Assembly (NCBI GenBank): GCA_964549785.1
Contig: CAZJXA010000002.1
Span: forward strand, 1-46,674
DNA length: 46,674 nucleotides
DNA from: JBEIUO01 sp964549785
Lineage (GTDB): Bacteria; Planctomycetota; Phycisphaerae; Phycisphaerales; UBA1924
Direction: 5' to 3'
Made by a program: the position numbers and the translations under genes
In this document: positions 1 through 8,399 of the stretch, in pieces
Position numbering within the stretch: position 1 is the first letter of the stretch
Layout: every line of letters starts with the position of its first letter
Notes under the pieces: generated by a model
What the model saw: the letters and a program-made list of their open reading frames with translations, nothing else
Told to the model about the DNA's origin: nothing
Database searches by the model: none

Positions 1-1
1 G

Positions 2-199
2 GCGCGGGGGCGGGGGGTTTCGGGTTGGGTTCGGAATGAGGATGATGGCGGGGTGACGTTGGAAGCGCAAGGCGGGGACCGGGACGTGCGGGCCTTCGTG
101 GATGCAATCGGCTCGGAGATGGGAACGCTGATCCGATCGGCGAACGTAACCGATATAGCGATCGTGGCGAACGAAACAGGCTTTGAGGTACGGAGGTAG
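2..199 (+). CDS. Acylphosphatase, C-terminal part (5' end outside window)
   Basis: Only the last 65 codons are present, open from the window edge and ending with TAG. The residues GVSGWVRNEDDGGVTLEAQG, then an acidic helix (DRDVRAFVDAIG) and a terminal GFEVRR match the C-terminal half of small acylphosphatases, which hydrolyse acyl-phosphates such as acetyl phosphate or carbamoyl phosphate. The family's G-WVRN-DG-V-E-QG pattern and the GFE-R ending are both visible. The catalytic N-terminal loop (GxVQGVGFR) would lie upstream and cannot be checked. The next gene starts on the base after the stop, so the two are probably cotranscribed. The first 30 bases are very G-rich. Confidence 0.8.
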   Translation, partial: ARGRGVSGWVRNEDDGGVTLEAQGGDRDVRAFVDAIGSEMGTLIRSANVTDIAIVANETGFEVRR

Positions 200-952
200 A
201 TGTTGAAGGCGGTACGAACGGTGGTGTTATTCGATATCGATGGAACCTTGCTCATCACCCGCGGGCACGGGGTGGCCGCGATGCAGGAGGTCGGGCGTTC
301 CCTGTTTGGCTCTGGCTTCCGCAGCGACGGGGTGGACTTTGCCGGGCGTTTGGATCCCTTGATTCTCGGCGATCTCTTTGAATTGAGCGGCGTGGCCCGG
401 ACGGAGGCAAACTTCGGGGCGATGCGGGCGGGATACGCGGCGGAACTCAATCGGCGATTGGCGAAAGCGCCGCCGCTGGCGCTCGCGGGCGGGGCGGAAC
501 TGGTACGGGCGGTGGCGGAGCACCCGGGCACCATCGCGGGCGTGCTGACGGGCAATTTCGGCGAGTGCGGCGCGGCGAAGTTGGCGTCGATCGGGATCGA
601 TCCTGCGATCTTTGAGATTTCGGTGTGGGGGGACGATTCGCCGCACGAACCGCCGCACCGCGATCACCTGCCCGGGGTGGCCCTCGCGCGGGCCGAGGCC
701 GCCGGGATGGGACGTGTTCGTGGTGTGGTGATAGGTGATACTCCGCACGACGTGCGGTGCGCCCACGCCCATGGGATGCGGGCGATCGGGGTGGCGACGG
801 GGCGATTCGGTGTGGATGAACTGTCGGATGCGGGTGCGGACCACGCGGTGGCTACGCTCTCGGAAACGAGTGCTCTGCTGGGCTGGATTGTGGGAGAAAC
901 CGGCTCCCATTCGGCCGCACGCACTGCTGGGAGCCGCAACCACAATGAGTGA
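200..952 (+). CDS. HAD-superfamily hydrolase (phosphatase-like)
   Basis: A 250-residue haloacid dehalogenase-fold protein. Motif I is FDIDGT (nucleophile Asp12, acid Asp14), motif II is the LTGN near residue 115, and motif IV is GDTPHD near residue 178, where the acidic residues bind Mg2+. The helical cap between motifs I and II resembles phosphoglycolate phosphatase-type enzymes, but the substrate cannot be read from sequence. ATG at 200 directly follows the stop of the acylphosphatase, so an operon of phosphate-ester-cleaving enzymes is likely. The stop overlaps the start of the next gene by 8 bases. The last ~15 residues are low-complexity and probably not part of the fold. Confidence 0.85.
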   Translation: MLKAVRTVVLFDIDGTLLITRGHGVAAMQEVGRSLFGSGFRSDGVDFAGRLDPLILGDLFELSGVARTEANFGAMRAGYAAELNRRLAKAPPLALAGGAELVRAVAEHPGTIAGVLTGNFGECGAAKLASIGIDPAIFEISVWGDDSPHEPPHRDHLPGVALARAEAAGMGRVRGVVIGDTPHDVRCAHAHGMRAIGVATGRFGVDELSDAGADHAVATLSETSALLGWIVGETGSHSAARTAGSRNHNE

Positions 953-1688
953 AAGTTACCGCGCCCTCTGTACCGACTTTTATGTGAATCAGAAGATCCA
1001 GGTGAAGATGGATCTTCCGCGCGGGCGGGAAACGGTGCTGGACCTTTTCGAGCGGACACGGCGGCGGTTTCCTTCGATGGTTTCCTTCCGCCGGTGCAAA
1101 GAGGAGTACTCACTCGAGAGCCCGCAGACCGATCGGCCGCACCGGTGGTTGTCGTTGCGTTCGAGCAGCCTGCGTTCCGGGACCGTAAACCCTGAGGGGT
1201 TCGAGGATGCGTATTCGCTGCACCGGTTTGTACACGAGGCGGCACCGCCGTACCTGTCGATCAGTCCGCTGGATGTTGACTTTGTGGAACTGCTCTACGG
1301 CTTCGACCTTCAAGCGAGCGGCAACCAAGATGCGATCGTGCTCGGGGCGGTGCTCGGGGGATCACCGATGGCGGCGATGTGCGACATTCCCGGCGGTTGC
1401 CCGTCGGATGTCCAGCCGATGGTCGGGCTGACGCTGGGCGAGAGCGGCGATACGGAAGTTTTCTTCGAGGTGAAATCGCGGGCCGTTGGCCATACGCACA
1501 CGGAGAGGGGCACGGACCCGATCAGCGTTTTTGTCACGTTGCGGACCAGCGGACCCTTTTTGAGGCTTGCCGATATCGCGGAGCGCTTTGAGGGGCTCGC
1601 AAGGCACGGAGAGTCGATCATCGAGGACCGCGTAGTTCCGGGGCTGCTCGTGCCTCTTCGCGAGGCCATCGCGTCGGGCAACGCGTGA
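945..1688 (+). CDS. Conserved hypothetical protein (unknown function)
   Basis: A 247-residue protein starting at ATG 945 inside the end of the HAD gene (8-base overlap), which suggests translational coupling. I do not recognise a domain. The N-terminal ~90 residues look like a globular alpha/beta segment (CTDFYVNQKIQVKMDLPRGR). The middle carries an unusual Pro/Cys-containing stretch (AAMCDIPGGCPSD) and the C-terminus is a predicted helix with SIIEDRVVPGLLVPLREA. There is no signal peptide or membrane segment. Its position between a phosphatase and a small membrane protein gives little functional information. Codon use matches the neighbours, so it is a real gene. An open extension upstream to 735 is only a shadow of the HAD gene. 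Confidence 0.7.
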   Translation: MSESYRALCTDFYVNQKIQVKMDLPRGRETVLDLFERTRRRFPSMVSFRRCKEEYSLESPQTDRPHRWLSLRSSSLRSGTVNPEGFEDAYSLHRFVHEAAPPYLSISPLDVDFVELLYGFDLQASGNQDAIVLGAVLGGSPMAAMCDIPGGCPSDVQPMVGLTLGESGDTEVFFEVKSRAVGHTHTERGTDPISVFVTLRTSGPFLRLADIAERFEGLARHGESIIEDRVVPGLLVPLREAIASGNA

Positions 1689-2167
1689 ATGATCTCGGCG
1701 TCGGAGTTGCCGATGTGTTGATTCCGCCTCTTTTGCAAACGCGACCGCCCGCCGGCCCGGGCGGCGACAACAGCCTGGGGCCGGTCCTCCTGTGGTTGGG
1801 GGTGCTGATCGTCGTCACCCTGGCTGGCGGGGCCGTGCTTCTGTGGTATCGTCGCCGAGTGCTGGGTGAACCGCCAGCGGGGGAAGTCGGCTCGTTCATG
1901 GATGAACTTCGGCGCGCCAAAGACGCGGGCGAAATCTCGACGGTTGAGTTCGAGGCGGCAAAGAAGCAGATGGTCGCCAAGATTCGTGGCGGACTTGCGG
2001 TGCCGCCGACACCGGGGAACGAGCTCGCACCATCGGTGCGGCAGCGCCCGCGCGGCGCTGCACGCTACGGGTTTCATGAGGCCGCGGACGGGCCGCCGGG
2101 GTCGGGCGCGTCGGAACCGCCGCGCCAAACCGGGCATTCGGATGAAGCCGAACCGCCTCCGCATTAA
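1685..2167 (+). CDS. Small single-pass membrane protein with SHOCT-like segment
   Basis: A 160-residue protein starting with GTG at 1685, overlapping the preceding stop (GTGA arrangement). A hydrophobic helix (about residues 31-53, LLWLGVLIVVTLAGGAVLLW) is followed by positively charged RRR, giving a cytoplasmic C-terminus. Residues about 70-96 (FMDELRRAKDAGEISTVEFE) resemble the SHOCT/short-C-terminal helical hairpin found after transmembrane segments in many bacterial proteins: L--L---G-IS--EFE--K--M. The last 60 residues are Pro/Gly/Arg-rich and probably disordered. Function is unknown. It closes the operon that begins upstream of the window. Confidence 0.6.
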   Translation: MNDLGVGVADVLIPPLLQTRPPAGPGGDNSLGPVLLWLGVLIVVTLAGGAVLLWYRRRVLGEPPAGEVGSFMDELRRAKDAGEISTVEFEAAKKQMVAKIRGGLAVPPTPGNELAPSVRQRPRGAARYGFHEAADGPPGSGASEPPRQTGHSDEAEPPPH

Positions 2168-2402
2168 TAATTTCCACGGGTTGAACTCAATTGCGGGAGT
2201 TCCCTTACAAGGGCGGATGTGACGTCGGGTTTGGGCGCGGAAAGTCCGCAGCGGGTTATCCGGTTATTCACCTAATAAGGGGTGCGGCGGCTTCAGAAGC
2301 GTAGAGTTCCGGCCGATACAGTGGGTCGGAAAGAAGAGTTACTGATTCGCCGTCAGGGGCCGGCGAAGGCGGGTCGCGGGCATTATTGAGACCGAGGGAG
2401 TT
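2168..2402 (+). promoter_or_regulatory. Upstream region of clpX
   Basis: A 235-base non-coding stretch with stops in all forward frames. It contains a TACAGT hexamer (2317-2322) that could be a -10 box, a short hairpin GCGGA-AAG-TCCGC (about 2236-2250), and a purine-rich GGGAG before the clpX ATG that serves as ribosome binding site. No convincing -35 box was found at 16-18 bases. The assignment as a promoter region is inference. Confidence 0.3.
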
Positions 2403-3731
2403 ATGGCTAAAGGCAAGCAGGACGGGAGCGACATGGGACCCTCGGGCACCACAGGACGCGATGACGGGAGTTTTCGTGGCCGGAAGGTGACTACCTGCTC
2501 GTTCTGTGGGAAAACCAGCCGTGATGTAGGGCCGATGGTGGAGGGTCCAAATTCCTCCTACATCTGCTCGAACTGCACCGACCTGTGTCAGAATATTTTC
2601 AAGCAAGAGAAGCGGAGGGTCTCGACGGCGAGTTCCACGCTGCGCGAGATTCCGGCACCCAGCGAGATCAAGTCCTATCTCGATCAGTATGTGATCGGGC
2701 AGGACCGGGCCAAGAAGAGCCTGTCGGTGGCCGTGCATTCGCATTACAAGCGGCTGCTGCATTTGGAGAGCGCCGAAGCGGGCGCGGTGGAACTGGACAA
2801 GAGCAATATTCTTTTGATGGGGCCAACGGGCTCTGGCAAGACGCTGCTCGCGAAGACCTTGGCGCGGATGTTGAAGGTGCCGTTCGCCATCGGCGATGCG
2901 ACGACGCTGACGGAAGCCGGGTATGTCGGTGAGGACGTCGAGAATCTGCTCCTGAAGTTGCTTCAATCCGCGGACTTTGATCTTGAGAGTGCGCAGCGTG
3001 GCATCATCTATATTGACGAGGTCGACAAGATCGGCAAGACGTCGAACAACGTGAGCATCACGCGGGACGTCTCGGGCGAGGGTGTGCAACAGAGCCTGCT
3101 CAAGATGCTGGAGGGCACCGTCAGCAACGTGCCGCCGCAGGGAGGGCGCAAGCATCCGGAGCAACAGTACATCCAGTTGGACACGACGAACATCCTGTTC
3201 ATCTGCGGCGGGACGTTTGTGGGCCTGCCCGACATCATCCGCCGCCGCCTGGGCAAGACCCGCATCGGGTTCCACGCCGAGGACGCGCTGCGGCGGGGCG
3301 ACAGTGAGGACACCGGGTGGGTGCTCAGCCAGGTGACCGCGGACGACCTGATCGATTTCGGGATGATCCCGGAGTTTGTCGGCCGTCTGCCGGTGCTGGC
3401 GCCGCTGATGCCGCTGACCGTTGAGGCCCTCATAAACATCCTGACCGAACCCAAGAACGCGCTGATCCGGCAATATCAGCACATGTTCGGGCTGGAAGGG
3501 GCGACATTAAACTTTACCGACGGTGCGCTCCGCAAGATCGCCCAGCGGGCGGTGAAGCGGGACACCGGGGCCCGGGCCCTGCGTGCCGTGATGGAAGAGA
3601 TCATGCTGGACCTGATGTACCAGTTGCCGGAGATGGACGCCGAGGGCTCGACCTTCATTCTGGATGAACACGCGATTGAACATTCGCGCTCGCTCATCGA
3701 CCTGCGGATGAAACGCAAGGAATCGGCGTAA
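2403..3731 (+). CDS. clpX: ATP-dependent Clp protease ATP-binding subunit ClpX
   Basis: A 442-residue AAA+ unfoldase that recognises tagged or native substrates and threads them into ClpP. All diagnostic parts are visible. The N-terminal C4 zinc finger has Cys32, Cys35, Cys55 and Cys58. Walker A is GPTGSGKT (140-147) and Walker B is IIYIDE (201-206). The GYVGED pore loop, GRKHP loop, IGF loop (RIGF, the ClpP-docking tripeptide) and sensor-2 region (TGARALRAVMEE) are also present. Length is close to the ~420 usual for the family, with a slightly longer N-terminus. ATG 2403 has a GGGAG ribosome site. clpP and tig, which usually precede clpX, are not upstream here, so the gene stands alone. Confidence 0.97.
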   Translation: MAKGKQDGSDMGPSGTTGRDDGSFRGRKVTTCSFCGKTSRDVGPMVEGPNSSYICSNCTDLCQNIFKQEKRRVSTASSTLREIPAPSEIKSYLDQYVIGQDRAKKSLSVAVHSHYKRLLHLESAEAGAVELDKSNILLMGPTGSGKTLLAKTLARMLKVPFAIGDATTLTEAGYVGEDVENLLLKLLQSADFDLESAQRGIIYIDEVDKIGKTSNNVSITRDVSGEGVQQSLLKMLEGTVSNVPPQGGRKHPEQQYIQLDTTNILFICGGTFVGLPDIIRRRLGKTRIGFHAEDALRRGDSEDTGWVLSQVTADDLIDFGMIPEFVGRLPVLAPLMPLTVEALINILTEPKNALIRQYQHMFGLEGATLNFTDGALRKIAQRAVKRDTGARALRAVMEEIMLDLMYQLPEMDAEGSTFILDEHAIEHSRSLIDLRMKRKESA

Positions 3732-3874
3732 GCGTTCGGGATCGCGAGGCCGCCCCGAGGGACGGAGCGGCAGGATAACTCAAGACGAGGAATTTGGCCC
3801 GATCGGTGTGCGAACACACCGTGTCACGCTGCTATTCCCTCCTTTTCGTCCCGGCATGCGCCCCTACCCCGCGT

Positions 3875-5344
3875 ATGCCTCTCACGAGGAGTCTTGTCTT
3901 GTTCACGCGATCAGTTGCTGCCCAGCCGCTCGAAAGTCTCGAACCCCGCACCCTTATGGCCGCTCCGACCGCGGTCGTTGAATGGGCCACCGTCCGCCCG
4001 ACCGACTGGCTGGTGGTGGTGCGTTATGCCGATTCGGACGGAGATCTGCAGGCCGCATCGATCGGTGACGGTGACATTGCCGTAACCGGTGCCGGGTATG
4101 CCGCTCCCGGGCGGCTCTTTCAGCCCGTGATCCCGCAGTCGGACGGCTCGGTGCGGGCGGTGTATCGGTTGCCCGCGGCGGGGGGCGCGTGGGACTGGAG
4201 CGACAACGGGGTGTATCAGTTGACGGTCACGGCCGGCGCGGTGACAGATGCGGCGAGCAACGATGCGAGCGGGGGACGTGACTTCAATCTGTGGTTCGAT
4301 GCGCCCCGCGTGCGGGTGATTTCCAGCCAGATCACCGACTTCAATCGGAAGTGGACGGTGACGCTCGAGGCCTCGGACACTGGCGGAATGGCCGCGATCG
4401 CGTCGGGCGCGGAGATCATTCGGGTGCGGGGTCCGGGCGGGTATGTCACGACCGCGCGAACGACGGCGAGCGTGGCCGCGGGCGCTGTGCAGCGGATGAC
4501 GTTCGATATTGACGCCCCGGGGGGCGGGTTTGATTACTCCGACACCGGGACGTACCGAATCGAGACGGTCTCCGGGGCGCTGGTGGATGCCGGGGGCGCG
4601 AGCGCACCGGTGTTCCAGGTGTACTCGGCGTATCTGTGGTTCACGAACCCCAAGATCGAGCTGGTCAGCGCGTCGTTGACCGAGGACCGGTTTAACGCCA
4701 CGCTCCGCGTCAGCGACAACGACGGCATTAATCCCAGCACGTTCAGCAACCCGGCGGGCGTGGGGATCTTTGAGACCCAATCATCCGTCGCCTACTCCAA
4801 GATTTCCCGGCAGATCGGCGAGCCGCGTTTGCAGAGCGACGGGTCGTACCTGGTTGATGTCTACTTCCCTTCCAAGTATGTCTACTGGAGTTGGCAGGAA
4901 AGTCAGCGATACCAATTGGTCGCGAGCCCGGGCATCTCTGACATCAACGGCGTTCGGGCCACCTCGTCGCGCCTGGCCTTCTACTGGCTGTGGTGGGACC
5001 GCCCGACGGTGATCTTTGATTCGGGGTCGAGCGGGATTCGCCCGGACGGTTCGATCGAGGTGAACCTGCGGATCAAGGCCCGCAACGGACTCGCCGCGGG
5101 CACGATCTCGGCGGACGATGTGACGATGCGCGGACCGTCCGACTCGCTGTACAGCGCCTCTCTCATCAGCACGAGCGTGATGAGCGACGGGTACACGCGG
5201 GCCCGGTTCCGCTTCACGCCCCCGACGGGAGGGTTCGCGGGGGGTTCGTACACCATCAGCACGGTGCGCGGCGGGATCATGGACCTCGAGGGATTCATGA
5301 GCGGCGAGGGCAGGGTGACGTCGTACACGGTGACGGGTCCCTAA
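3875..5344 (+). CDS. Secreted LEPR-motif protein with Ig-like repeats
   Basis: About 489 residues from ATG 3875; an upstream in-frame start at 3794 would add 27 residues that look non-coding. The N-terminus carries ESLEPRTLMAAP, the LEPR-xLL/LM motif seen at the head of many planctomycete exported surface proteins. Behind it lie about four repeats of ~100-115 residues, each with a beta-rich pattern: an opening VRVISS/IELVSAS-type strand, a D-G-hydrophobic turn, then GG--YSDTGTYRI and a closing YLWF or FYWLWW strand. They resemble Ig/cadherin-like modules. No enzymatic motif is seen, so a structural or adhesive surface role is inferred. It ends 40 bases before a strong terminator. Confidence 0.7.
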   Translation: MPLTRSLVLFTRSVAAQPLESLEPRTLMAAPTAVVEWATVRPTDWLVVVRYADSDGDLQAASIGDGDIAVTGAGYAAPGRLFQPVIPQSDGSVRAVYRLPAAGGAWDWSDNGVYQLTVTAGAVTDAASNDASGGRDFNLWFDAPRVRVISSQITDFNRKWTVTLEASDTGGMAAIASGAEIIRVRGPGGYVTTARTTASVAAGAVQRMTFDIDAPGGGFDYSDTGTYRIETVSGALVDAGGASAPVFQVYSAYLWFTNPKIELVSASLTEDRFNATLRVSDNDGINPSTFSNPAGVGIFETQSSVAYSKISRQIGEPRLQSDGSYLVDVYFPSKYVYWSWQESQRYQLVASPGISDINGVRATSSRLAFYWLWWDRPTVIFDSGSSGIRPDGSIEVNLRIKARNGLAAGTISADDVTMRGPSDSLYSASLISTSVMSDGYTRARFRFTPPTGGFAGGSYTISTVRGGIMDLEGFMSGEGRVTSYTVTGP

Positions 5345-5384
5345 TTCAGTCCCGTTGCGGGGAGATGAACTGACCGAAAGCAAG

Positions 5385-5416
5385 AACCCCGGGCGGCAGC
5401 GCCCGGGGTTGTTTTT
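5385..5416 (+). terminator. Rho-independent terminator after LEPR-motif gene
   Basis: A perfect 10-bp stem, AACCCCGGGC (5385-5394) with GCCCGGGGTT (5401-5410), a 6-base loop and the tail GTTTTT (5411-5416). It lies 40 bases past the stop of the surface-protein gene. On the minus strand the hairpin also follows the DUF2007-like gene region, but the tail there is only weakly T-rich, so it may act in both directions. Confidence 0.85.
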
Positions 5417-5433
5417 ATGCTGTCTGGCTCGGT

Positions 5434-5529
5434 TCAGCCTTGGAGCGTTGGGAAGTGATCCCACGTCTTCCCCGATTCGATGAACTTACTGAGGAAGTCG
5501 TTGATGCCCTCCACTTCGACACCCCGCAC
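5434..5529 (-). CDS. Possible 31-residue small protein or gene remnant
   Basis: Between the DUF2007-like gene and the terminator hairpin the minus strand holds a coding-like frame ending in TGA at 5434. Its residues include VEVEGINDFLSKFIESGKTW and then DHFPTLQG. About 80% of its codons end in G or C, as in real genes of this window. The only in-frame start is GTG 5529, giving 31 residues. The same frame runs back to the TAA of the upstream gene at 5563 without interruption. It could be a small gene, the decayed tail of a longer gene, or chance. No family is recognised. Confidence 0.3.
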   Translation of the reverse strand: MRGVEVEGINDFLSKFIESGKTWDHFPTLQG

Positions 5530-5562
5530 GGGCTTGCGCCCGGTCCTCGCTGACCCATCGCG

Positions 5563-6072
5563 TTAGCGATAGGTGCTTTGCTCGTTGAGCCGGGTAGGTT
5601 GTGAGTCGCGCGCAAATCGCCGAAGGCCCATTACCACGAGTGCGCCCCCCGCCACAAACGGCAACCCCGCCGACGGGACAGCCCAAGCCATCATTCCAAA
5701 GACCAGTAGCATTCCGCCCACCCGACGGACAAATGCCATCGGTTCTGAAAATCCGCCAATACGGCGGGCCAACGGCCCACGGTTGGCATCGTCCATGCTC
5801 TCCGGCTCACCCACGTCGAGTTCGTCCCAATCGATATCCACGGATTGCGACCGGATCGCCCGGAGCACGGAGGAAGCGGCCGCGGCCTCACGCCGACGGA
5901 CCATCACGCGGATCGGATTGGTCATGGCGGCTTCCCAGCCCAGCGCATTGCCAGCGGTCGCGAATACTTCGACCCCGATTCCCTCGTGACGGAGCGCGGC
6001 GGCGATGGTCGCCGCCTCGAACTCGGTCCGGGCGGTGGTCAAGGGGACGAGAATGTCAGGGTCGGGAGGCAT
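5563..6072 (-). CDS. DUF2007-like signal-transducing membrane protein
   Basis: A 169-residue protein. Residues about 7-65 (VPLTTARTEFEAATIAAALR, then GIGVEVF and IRVMVRRREA) resemble the small DUF2007 fold, annotated as a putative prokaryotic signal-transducing protein: it begins with a strand, then E-A--ia--L-~-GI-~ and ends with a V-V-~~~-~A~~vL helix. A central acidic linker (DWDELDVGEPESMDD) leads to two C-terminal hydrophobic helices (about 113-150, MLLVFGMMAWAVPSAGL and PFVAGGALVVMGL) separated by a short turn. So it is a soluble N-domain anchored by a membrane hairpin. The partner is unknown. It stands between a terminator and a dehydrogenase gene on the same strand. Confidence 0.6.
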   Translation of the reverse strand: MPPDPDILVPLTTARTEFEAATIAAALRHEGIGVEVFATAGNALGWEAAMTNPIRVMVRRREAAAASSVLRAIRSQSVDIDWDELDVGEPESMDDANRGPLARRIGGFSEPMAFVRRVGGMLLVFGMMAWAVPSAGLPFVAGGALVVMGLRRFARDSQPTRLNEQSTYR

Positions 6073-6155
6073 AAAGGGAGACGTTCAGAGTGCGGACATC
6101 GCTCACGATGCCCGTTGGACAGGGGAATTCGGGCACAGGAGTCCGATCGGCCCTC

Positions 6156-7313
6156 TCAATGCAACGTCTGTGCCAACACCTCTTCCTTAAATGTATATTT
6201 CACCCCCCGCGTACCGAGTTCGCGGAGCAGATGTTCGACGATCGACGGTGTGGCGATGAGTTCCGGCGGCAGAACGCCCTTCATGGCGATCCTTCCGGAG
6301 ACGATCAGGCGGGCCACGATGGTGCAAGGGAAGGCGGTTGTTCGGGACATGCTCGTGAAGCCGGTGACAGGGTCGAGGAAATCAAGAAGGTCCCACGTCA
6401 GCCGGACGCGCTCGCCGGCCTTTGTTCCCACCGCGCTGACCCGCATGACGGTCAGGTCGCGTTCGCCCGGTTCGTAGGTCCATTTGGGGAACATTAATTG
6501 GCTTGTGAGGTCCAGCGGCACCACGGTGGCGCCCTTTACCGTAACCGGATCTTTGCTGAAGAGGCCGGTCTCGCGCATGGCCCGCATCAGGTTGATGTGG
6601 CCCGGGTAGCGCATGGTCTTTTCCTTCATGAACGGGACCTTCAGCGTGGTGGCGAGGCTGCGGAGGCCGTCGGTGTTGAAGGCTTCCAGAGTGCCGACCC
6701 CGGCGAAATCCAGAAGTTCCGGCTCGCTGAGCGCGGGCTTGACGACGATCGTTCCGTGCTCCACGATGCGGCTTGGACGGGTGTACTCCTCGATCACATC
6801 GGCCGGAGCAAATGCGGCCTTGTATTCGAAGGGCCAGCGCCGCTCGACCGGAAGCCCCCCCACGTAAATTTCAATCGATTCGCACGGCTTCAGGACGTTC
6901 GCCGCGTAGCCAGCCAGCAGGTTGCTCATGCCCGGGGCGACACCGCAATCGACAACAGCGGTAACGCCCGCCCCGTGGGCGAACGAGGAAAAGTCGATCG
7001 CGTCTTCGGCCATGAACGAGATGTCGCAGTACGGCTTGCGGGCCTCGATCACGGTTTTCAGCGCGACGAGCCCGAGATGGCTGGCGAGCGCCCCCAGCAC
7101 GATGTCGGCATCCGCGATGGCCGTGCGGATTGCCCCGGGGTCCGTGAGATCGACTTCCCGCGTCGCCGCCCGACCTCCGCAGCGTTCCTTGGCGCGAGCG
7201 AGATTTTCTTTCCGGCTATCCACGATGGTGACGCGGAACTCCGGGTCTGCGGCCATGTCCGCGGCGATCACCGAACCCACCATCCCGCTCCCGAGCACCA
7301 CTGCGTTTTTCAT
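6156..7313 (-). CDS. Saccharopine dehydrogenase-like NAD(P)-dependent reductase
   Basis: A 385-residue protein starting at ATG 7313 (MKNAVVLGSGMVGS). The GxGxxG Rossmann fingerprint (GSGMVG, residues 8-13) is followed by an acidic Asp-Ser-Arg at the end of beta-2 (VTIVDSRKENLARAK) and the GVAPGMSN segment typical of the saccharopine dehydrogenase/lysine 6-dehydrogenase family. Members catalyse reductive or oxidative steps between lysine, saccharopine and aminoadipate semialdehyde. The exact substrate is not readable here and no other lysine-pathway gene is adjacent. The C-terminal domain is of full length. An open extension upstream to 7397 lacks similarity to the family and is not used. It is divergent from rsmH, with 108 bases between the starts. 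Confidence 0.85.
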   Translation of the reverse strand: MKNAVVLGSGMVGSVIAADMAADPEFRVTIVDSRKENLARAKERCGGRAATREVDLTDPGAIRTAIADADIVLGALASHLGLVALKTVIEARKPYCDISFMAEDAIDFSSFAHGAGVTAVVDCGVAPGMSNLLAGYAANVLKPCESIEIYVGGLPVERRWPFEYKAAFAPADVIEEYTRPSRIVEHGTIVVKPALSEPELLDFAGVGTLEAFNTDGLRSLATTLKVPFMKEKTMRYPGHINLMRAMRETGLFSKDPVTVKGATVVPLDLTSQLMFPKWTYEPGERDLTVMRVSAVGTKAGERVRLTWDLLDFLDPVTGFTSMSRTTAFPCTIVARLIVSGRIAMKGVLPPELIATPSIVEHLLRELGTRGVKYTFKEEVLAQTLH

Positions 7314-7421
7314 GGCACGACGGTATTCCCGTTCGATGCCGAGATGCTTCCCGTGGAATCTAAGTGGTCGCTTGATGCCAATCGCCCGCTGCGGCAACGT
7401 ACGATCCCTTGCGGGTCATCC

Positions 7422-8354
7422 ATGAGCGACGTAGCCAAGCCCACCCCCCACCACACTCCGGTGATGCCGACGGAAGTTTTTTCCGCGCTTGCGCTGCGGC
7501 CGAGCGACACCTACGCCGACCTGACCGCCGGTTTGGGCGGGCACGCGGTGCTTGCACTCTCCCAACTCGCACCGGCCGGGCGCATCATCCTCAACGACCT
7601 CGACGGATCCAATCTCGCCCGGTGCGGAGCCGCGCTCGCGTCCGCCGTCGGCGGGGCCGCCGGGCCGACCGTTCAGACGCTGCGCGGCAACTTCGCGGAA
7701 GCCCCCCATTCTTTGGCGAACTGGGGCATCCGGGCCGACGCCGTCCTCGCGGACCTGGGTTTTTCGTCCAACCAGATGGAAGATGCAAGCCGCGGCTTTT
7801 CGTTCATGCGGGAGGGACCGCTCGATATGCGACTGGACCCATCGCGGGGGCTTTCGGCCGCCGAATTGGTGAACCACGCCGCCGAAGCCGAACTGACCGG
7901 TTGGATCCGGGACTTCGGCGAAGACCCGGCCGCGCCAAGGATCGCCCGAAAACTTGTTCAAGCGCGCACCGCTGGGCCGATACTTACGACGACCCGGCTC
8001 GCGGAGATCGTGCGCAGCGCGATTCCCGGGAATCGGCACACCGGGATCGACCCGGCGACTCGCACCTTTCAGGCTATCCGGATCATCGTCAACGATGAAT
8101 TGGGTTCACTGGAGGCCCTGCTGTCGGCGGTCGAGCGGAGTGATCGCGGGCGGTGGCTGGCGGCCGGGGCGAGGGTGGCGATCATCACGTTCCATTCGCT
8201 GGAGGATCGATTGGTGAAGCGGTCGTTCGCGAGGCTGGTGGAGAGCGGTGTTGCGACGGTGCCGGGCAATCAGCCGGTGGCCACGTCAGAAGCCGAGGCG
8301 GGCCGAAACCCACGGTCCCGGAGCGCGAAGTTGCGGTGGATCAGATTGGTGTGA
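7422..8354 (+). CDS. rsmH: 16S rRNA (cytosine-1402-N4)-methyltransferase RsmH
   Basis: A 310-residue SAM-dependent methyltransferase (formerly MraW), which with RsmI modifies C1402 in the ribosomal P site. Visible signatures: HTPVM near residue 12, the SAM-binding DLTAGLGGHA near residue 30, DLGFSSNQ near residue 115, PLDMRLD, TRTFQAIRIIVNDEL, and FHSLEDRLVK near the end. ATG 7422 was chosen because the family N-terminus begins right after it; the open frame upstream is antisense to the dehydrogenase gene. As in most bacteria it heads the division/cell-wall cluster, but mraZ is missing upstream. The last residues (RSAKLRWIRLV) match the usual R-A-LR family ending. Confidence 0.96.
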   Translation: MSDVAKPTPHHTPVMPTEVFSALALRPSDTYADLTAGLGGHAVLALSQLAPAGRIILNDLDGSNLARCGAALASAVGGAAGPTVQTLRGNFAEAPHSLANWGIRADAVLADLGFSSNQMEDASRGFSFMREGPLDMRLDPSRGLSAAELVNHAAEAELTGWIRDFGEDPAAPRIARKLVQARTAGPILTTTRLAEIVRSAIPGNRHTGIDPATRTFQAIRIIVNDELGSLEALLSAVERSDRGRWLAAGARVAIITFHSLEDRLVKRSFARLVESGVATVPGNQPVATSEAEAGRNPRSRSAKLRWIRLV

Positions 8355-8399
8355 ACAAGATTGGTATGAGTCTTCATAGGAAGTGTTTTCGGATTCAGT

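Noticed and set aside
6498..7421. Long plus-strand frame joined to rsmH
   Set aside because: It is antisense to the saccharopine dehydrogenase-like gene; RsmH homology begins only at ATG 7422.
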